From: JAHEEL01 sp034660035
GTDB lineage: Bacteria; Actinomycetota; Acidimicrobiia; Spongiisociales; UBA5794
DNA length: 13,574 bases
Assembly: GCA_034660035.1 (NCBI GenBank)
Contig: JAYEIJ010000072.1
Location: forward strand, 1 to 13,574
Direction of reading: 5' to 3'
A program made the position numbers and the translations under genes. How positions within the stretch are numbered: position 1 is the first letter of the stretch; each line of letters opens with the position of its first letter. The notes under the pieces are model-generated. The model was not told the DNA's origin and searched no databases. It saw only the letters and a program-made list of their open reading frames with translations. Shown piece by piece: positions 12,042 through 13,574 of this stretch.

Positions 12042-13556
12042 CTACTCCCAGGGGCGTGAGGAGATAACGAGCGACCCCTTGAGTCCTGGTCGGGTCTTGC
12101 TGTCGATCGGGACCCGGAAGTCCCAGCCTCCATCTTCGTTGGCAACTGCAGGCGCAAACGTCCTCGTGGCGTTCGGTGAACGCCGATCGAAGCCGTACTT
12201 GAGCCGGGGAGGACCGTCCTTCACCACGCTCAATTCGAAGTTCACCTTCTCGTTGAGGAGGTACCCGCCCTCGTAGTGATCATCGAGCCAGATCCGTTTG
12301 TTGACGACGTACTCCGGCACGAGAACTCCAACCTCGAGGCTGAATCCGAGGCTCCGCCGCCGCGTGTTGACCCGTGCGTCGCCCATCAGGTAGCTGCTCA
12401 TGAGATGCAGAGGTTTGTCTTTCGCACCCTTGACGCGCTCCCAGTCGACGTAGCGCGCGGACATCTCGTTGACACGTCGTCGGTGCAACTCCCAGCGGGC
12501 ACCGCGCACTCCCCCTGTGACCTCGAGGTGATAGGACGCCCTGATCTCCTTGCCTCCGTCCTTCTCCTTCTGGACCTTCCGAGGCAGAGTGATGTCATCG
12601 ATTTCGAGGAACACGTCGATCCGATCGTTGCCGAACAGGAACCGTCGCAGATTCTGGTAGCCCTCTTCGGAGTTCACGATCCCGTAGTGGCCGGAGTGGG
12701 ATCTGTGCACGAACGCTCTCGGCGAACCCTTGACGGTGGCGTTCCCGATCTGCACGAGGCCATCGGACATCGGGCCCACAGCGAACGAGGAGAGTCCCAT
12801 GGCTGCTCCGTAGTCGGTGCTGTTGGTACCGACCAAGCAGAAGAAGCGATCCGGGGGGAATGTTCCGTTCAAGTCATCGACAGGCTTGCCCTTGCCGATC
12901 GCTAGGTATCTCCGCATCGTCTCTTCGTTGAAGTTCTCGGCGTTGTTCCGCTTGAGGAAGCTCGGAATGTTGCCCACCAATCGCAGATCGATGCCACCGT
13001 GCGGCGTCGCGTATGTGAACACCTTGTCGACCAGCGGGTGATCCGGCCGGCCAACAGCGATCTTCTGCAGATAGGAACGCACCACCAGACCGCCCATCGA
13101 GTGGGCCACGAGATGAACCTTGAAGTCGCTCCTTGCCTGCTTCACGGCCGGGTCCGTCGACTCCTTCGGTCCGCAGGTCTGGTCTCTGATCTTGTCGATG
13201 AAGTCGGCGAGCCCTTTGGCGTAGTCCTCCATCTCCGGCCTGATGCCCCGGCCCAACTCCTTCGAAACCGGTTCGTAGTAGCGGTAGATCCATATGGATT
13301 TCGGCTTGGCAGTACCCGTGACCTCGGAACCGGAGAAGTACGTGTCCTCGTATCCGTGGTCCTTCATCAGACGAATGAGCGGTGACTCGAAGATATGGCG
13401 CTGCACATCCTGAGTAACGACTTGCCGGAGCTTGGTGGAGCCCTCGTTGAATCCCATGTAGGGAGTGGCAACGGTGTTCTCGACACCGGTCTGCGAGCCG
13501 GCGTAGCCGCGGACGTAGACGATCGGGTAGTAGGGCGGGGCAATCGCGTCGACCAT
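12042..13556 (-). CDS. alpha/beta hydrolase, lipase/esterase-like, with C-terminal beta-rich domain
   Basis: This 504-residue protein has an N-terminal alpha/beta hydrolase domain (about 10-310). The oxyanion-side strand PIVYVRGYAG is at 11-20, the nucleophile elbow is VAHSMGGLVVRSYL with S153, and ATPHGG at 183-188 is typical of lipases acting on phospholipids or acylglycerols. An acid D265 in MSDGLVQIGNA and a histidine in HRSHSGHYGIV (H287 or H290) complete a plausible triad. Residues about 312-504 form a second, beta-rich domain that I do not recognise; it may bind a membrane, polymer or partner. No signal peptide is seen, so secretion would need another route. The ATG at 13556 is preceded by GGAGGA (13560-13565 complement). 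It converges with the membrane-protein gene. A role as cargo of the neighbouring contractile system is inference. Confidence 0.85.
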   Translation of the reverse strand: MVDAIAPPYYPIVYVRGYAGSQTGVENTVATPYMGFNEGSTKLRQVVTQDVQRHIFESPLIRLMKDHGYEDTYFSGSEVTGTAKPKSIWIYRYYEPVSKELGRGIRPEMEDYAKGLADFIDKIRDQTCGPKESTDPAVKQARSDFKVHLVAHSMGGLVVRSYLQKIAVGRPDHPLVDKVFTYATPHGGIDLRLVGNIPSFLKRNNAENFNEETMRRYLAIGKGKPVDDLNGTFPPDRFFCLVGTNSTDYGAAMGLSSFAVGPMSDGLVQIGNATVKGSPRAFVHRSHSGHYGIVNSEEGYQNLRRFLFGNDRIDVFLEIDDITLPRKVQKEKDGGKEIRASYHLEVTGGVRGARWELHRRRVNEMSARYVDWERVKGAKDKPLHLMSSYLMGDARVNTRRRSLGFSLEVGVLVPEYVVNKRIWLDDHYEGGYLLNEKVNFELSVVKDGPPRLKYGFDRRSPNATRTFAPAVANEDGGWDFRVPIDSKTRPGLKGSLVISSRPWE

Positions 13557-13559
13557 TGT

Positions 13560-13565
13560 TCCTCC
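13560..13565 (-). promoter_or_regulatory. Shine-Dalgarno of the hydrolase gene
   Basis: On the minus strand GGAGGA ends 3 nt before the ATG at 13556, close but strong. It confirms the full-length start of the hydrolase. The promoter lies outside the window. Confidence 0.6.
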
Positions 13566-13574
13566 AGAGTGCGT

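Noticed and set aside
12276..12905. A 209-codon plus-strand ORF within the hydrolase region
   Set aside because: It is antisense to the hydrolase coding sequence with its conserved Ser, Asp and His motifs; no independent support.
8295..13556. A complete prophage
   Set aside because: Only a sheath gene is phage-like; no capsid, terminase, integrase, holin or tape-measure gene is visible.

Overview
This is a high-GC bacterial window with strong C/G preference at third codon positions. Small core genes are tightly packed and followed by an accessory block. The codon style, frequent TAnnnT -10 boxes, apparently leaderless starts and gene content suggest an actinobacterium, possibly an uncultivated lineage such as Acidimicrobiia. 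That placement is inference. Two runs of exactly 100 N (3330-3429 and 9568-9667) look like scaffold gaps of unknown true length, so neighbours across them are not guaranteed.

Left part (1-7974) is housekeeping. It holds a tRNA-Val(CAC) on the minus strand, a minimal zincin metallopeptidase, a 95-residue helical protein followed by the membrane glycerol-3-phosphate acyltransferase plsB, and then gap 1. After the gap come, on the minus strand, an acyl-CoA synthetase homologue and the Fe-S carrier gene nfuA. On the plus strand are malQ (4-alpha-glucanotransferase) and hpt (hypoxanthine phosphoribosyltransferase). The acyl-CoA synthetase homologue is unusual: its ATP-binding A3 loop is rewritten and the A10 catalytic lysine is missing, while its other core motifs are intact.

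Middle part (7975-8294) is 320 bases with no convincing gene. It carries short tandem and inverted repeats, several small hairpins and a short near-copy of the sheath gene's 3' end.

Right part (8295-13574) is accessory. A contractile-tail sheath gene on the minus strand is cut at its 5' end by gap 2. Beyond the gap on the plus strand lie a papain-like cysteine peptidase homologue, a possible translationally coupled 39-codon ORF, a circularly permuted papain-fold (YiiX-type) protein and a three-helix membrane protein. A two-domain alpha/beta hydrolase (lipase-like) lies convergent on the minus strand. A contractile sheath next to three different hydrolase folds and a membrane protein suggests an extracellular contractile injection system or tailocin-like locus with cargo-type enzymes. 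No tube, baseplate, spike or AAA+ ATPase gene is in the window, so this is a hypothesis.

Regulatory reading: malQ, hpt and the membrane-protein gene each have a -10-like hexamer ending exactly 6 nt before the ATG and no Shine-Dalgarno sequence, which fits leaderless mRNAs. The zincin, the 95-residue protein, the synthetase homologue, the permuted papain gene and the hydrolase have clear Shine-Dalgarno sequences.
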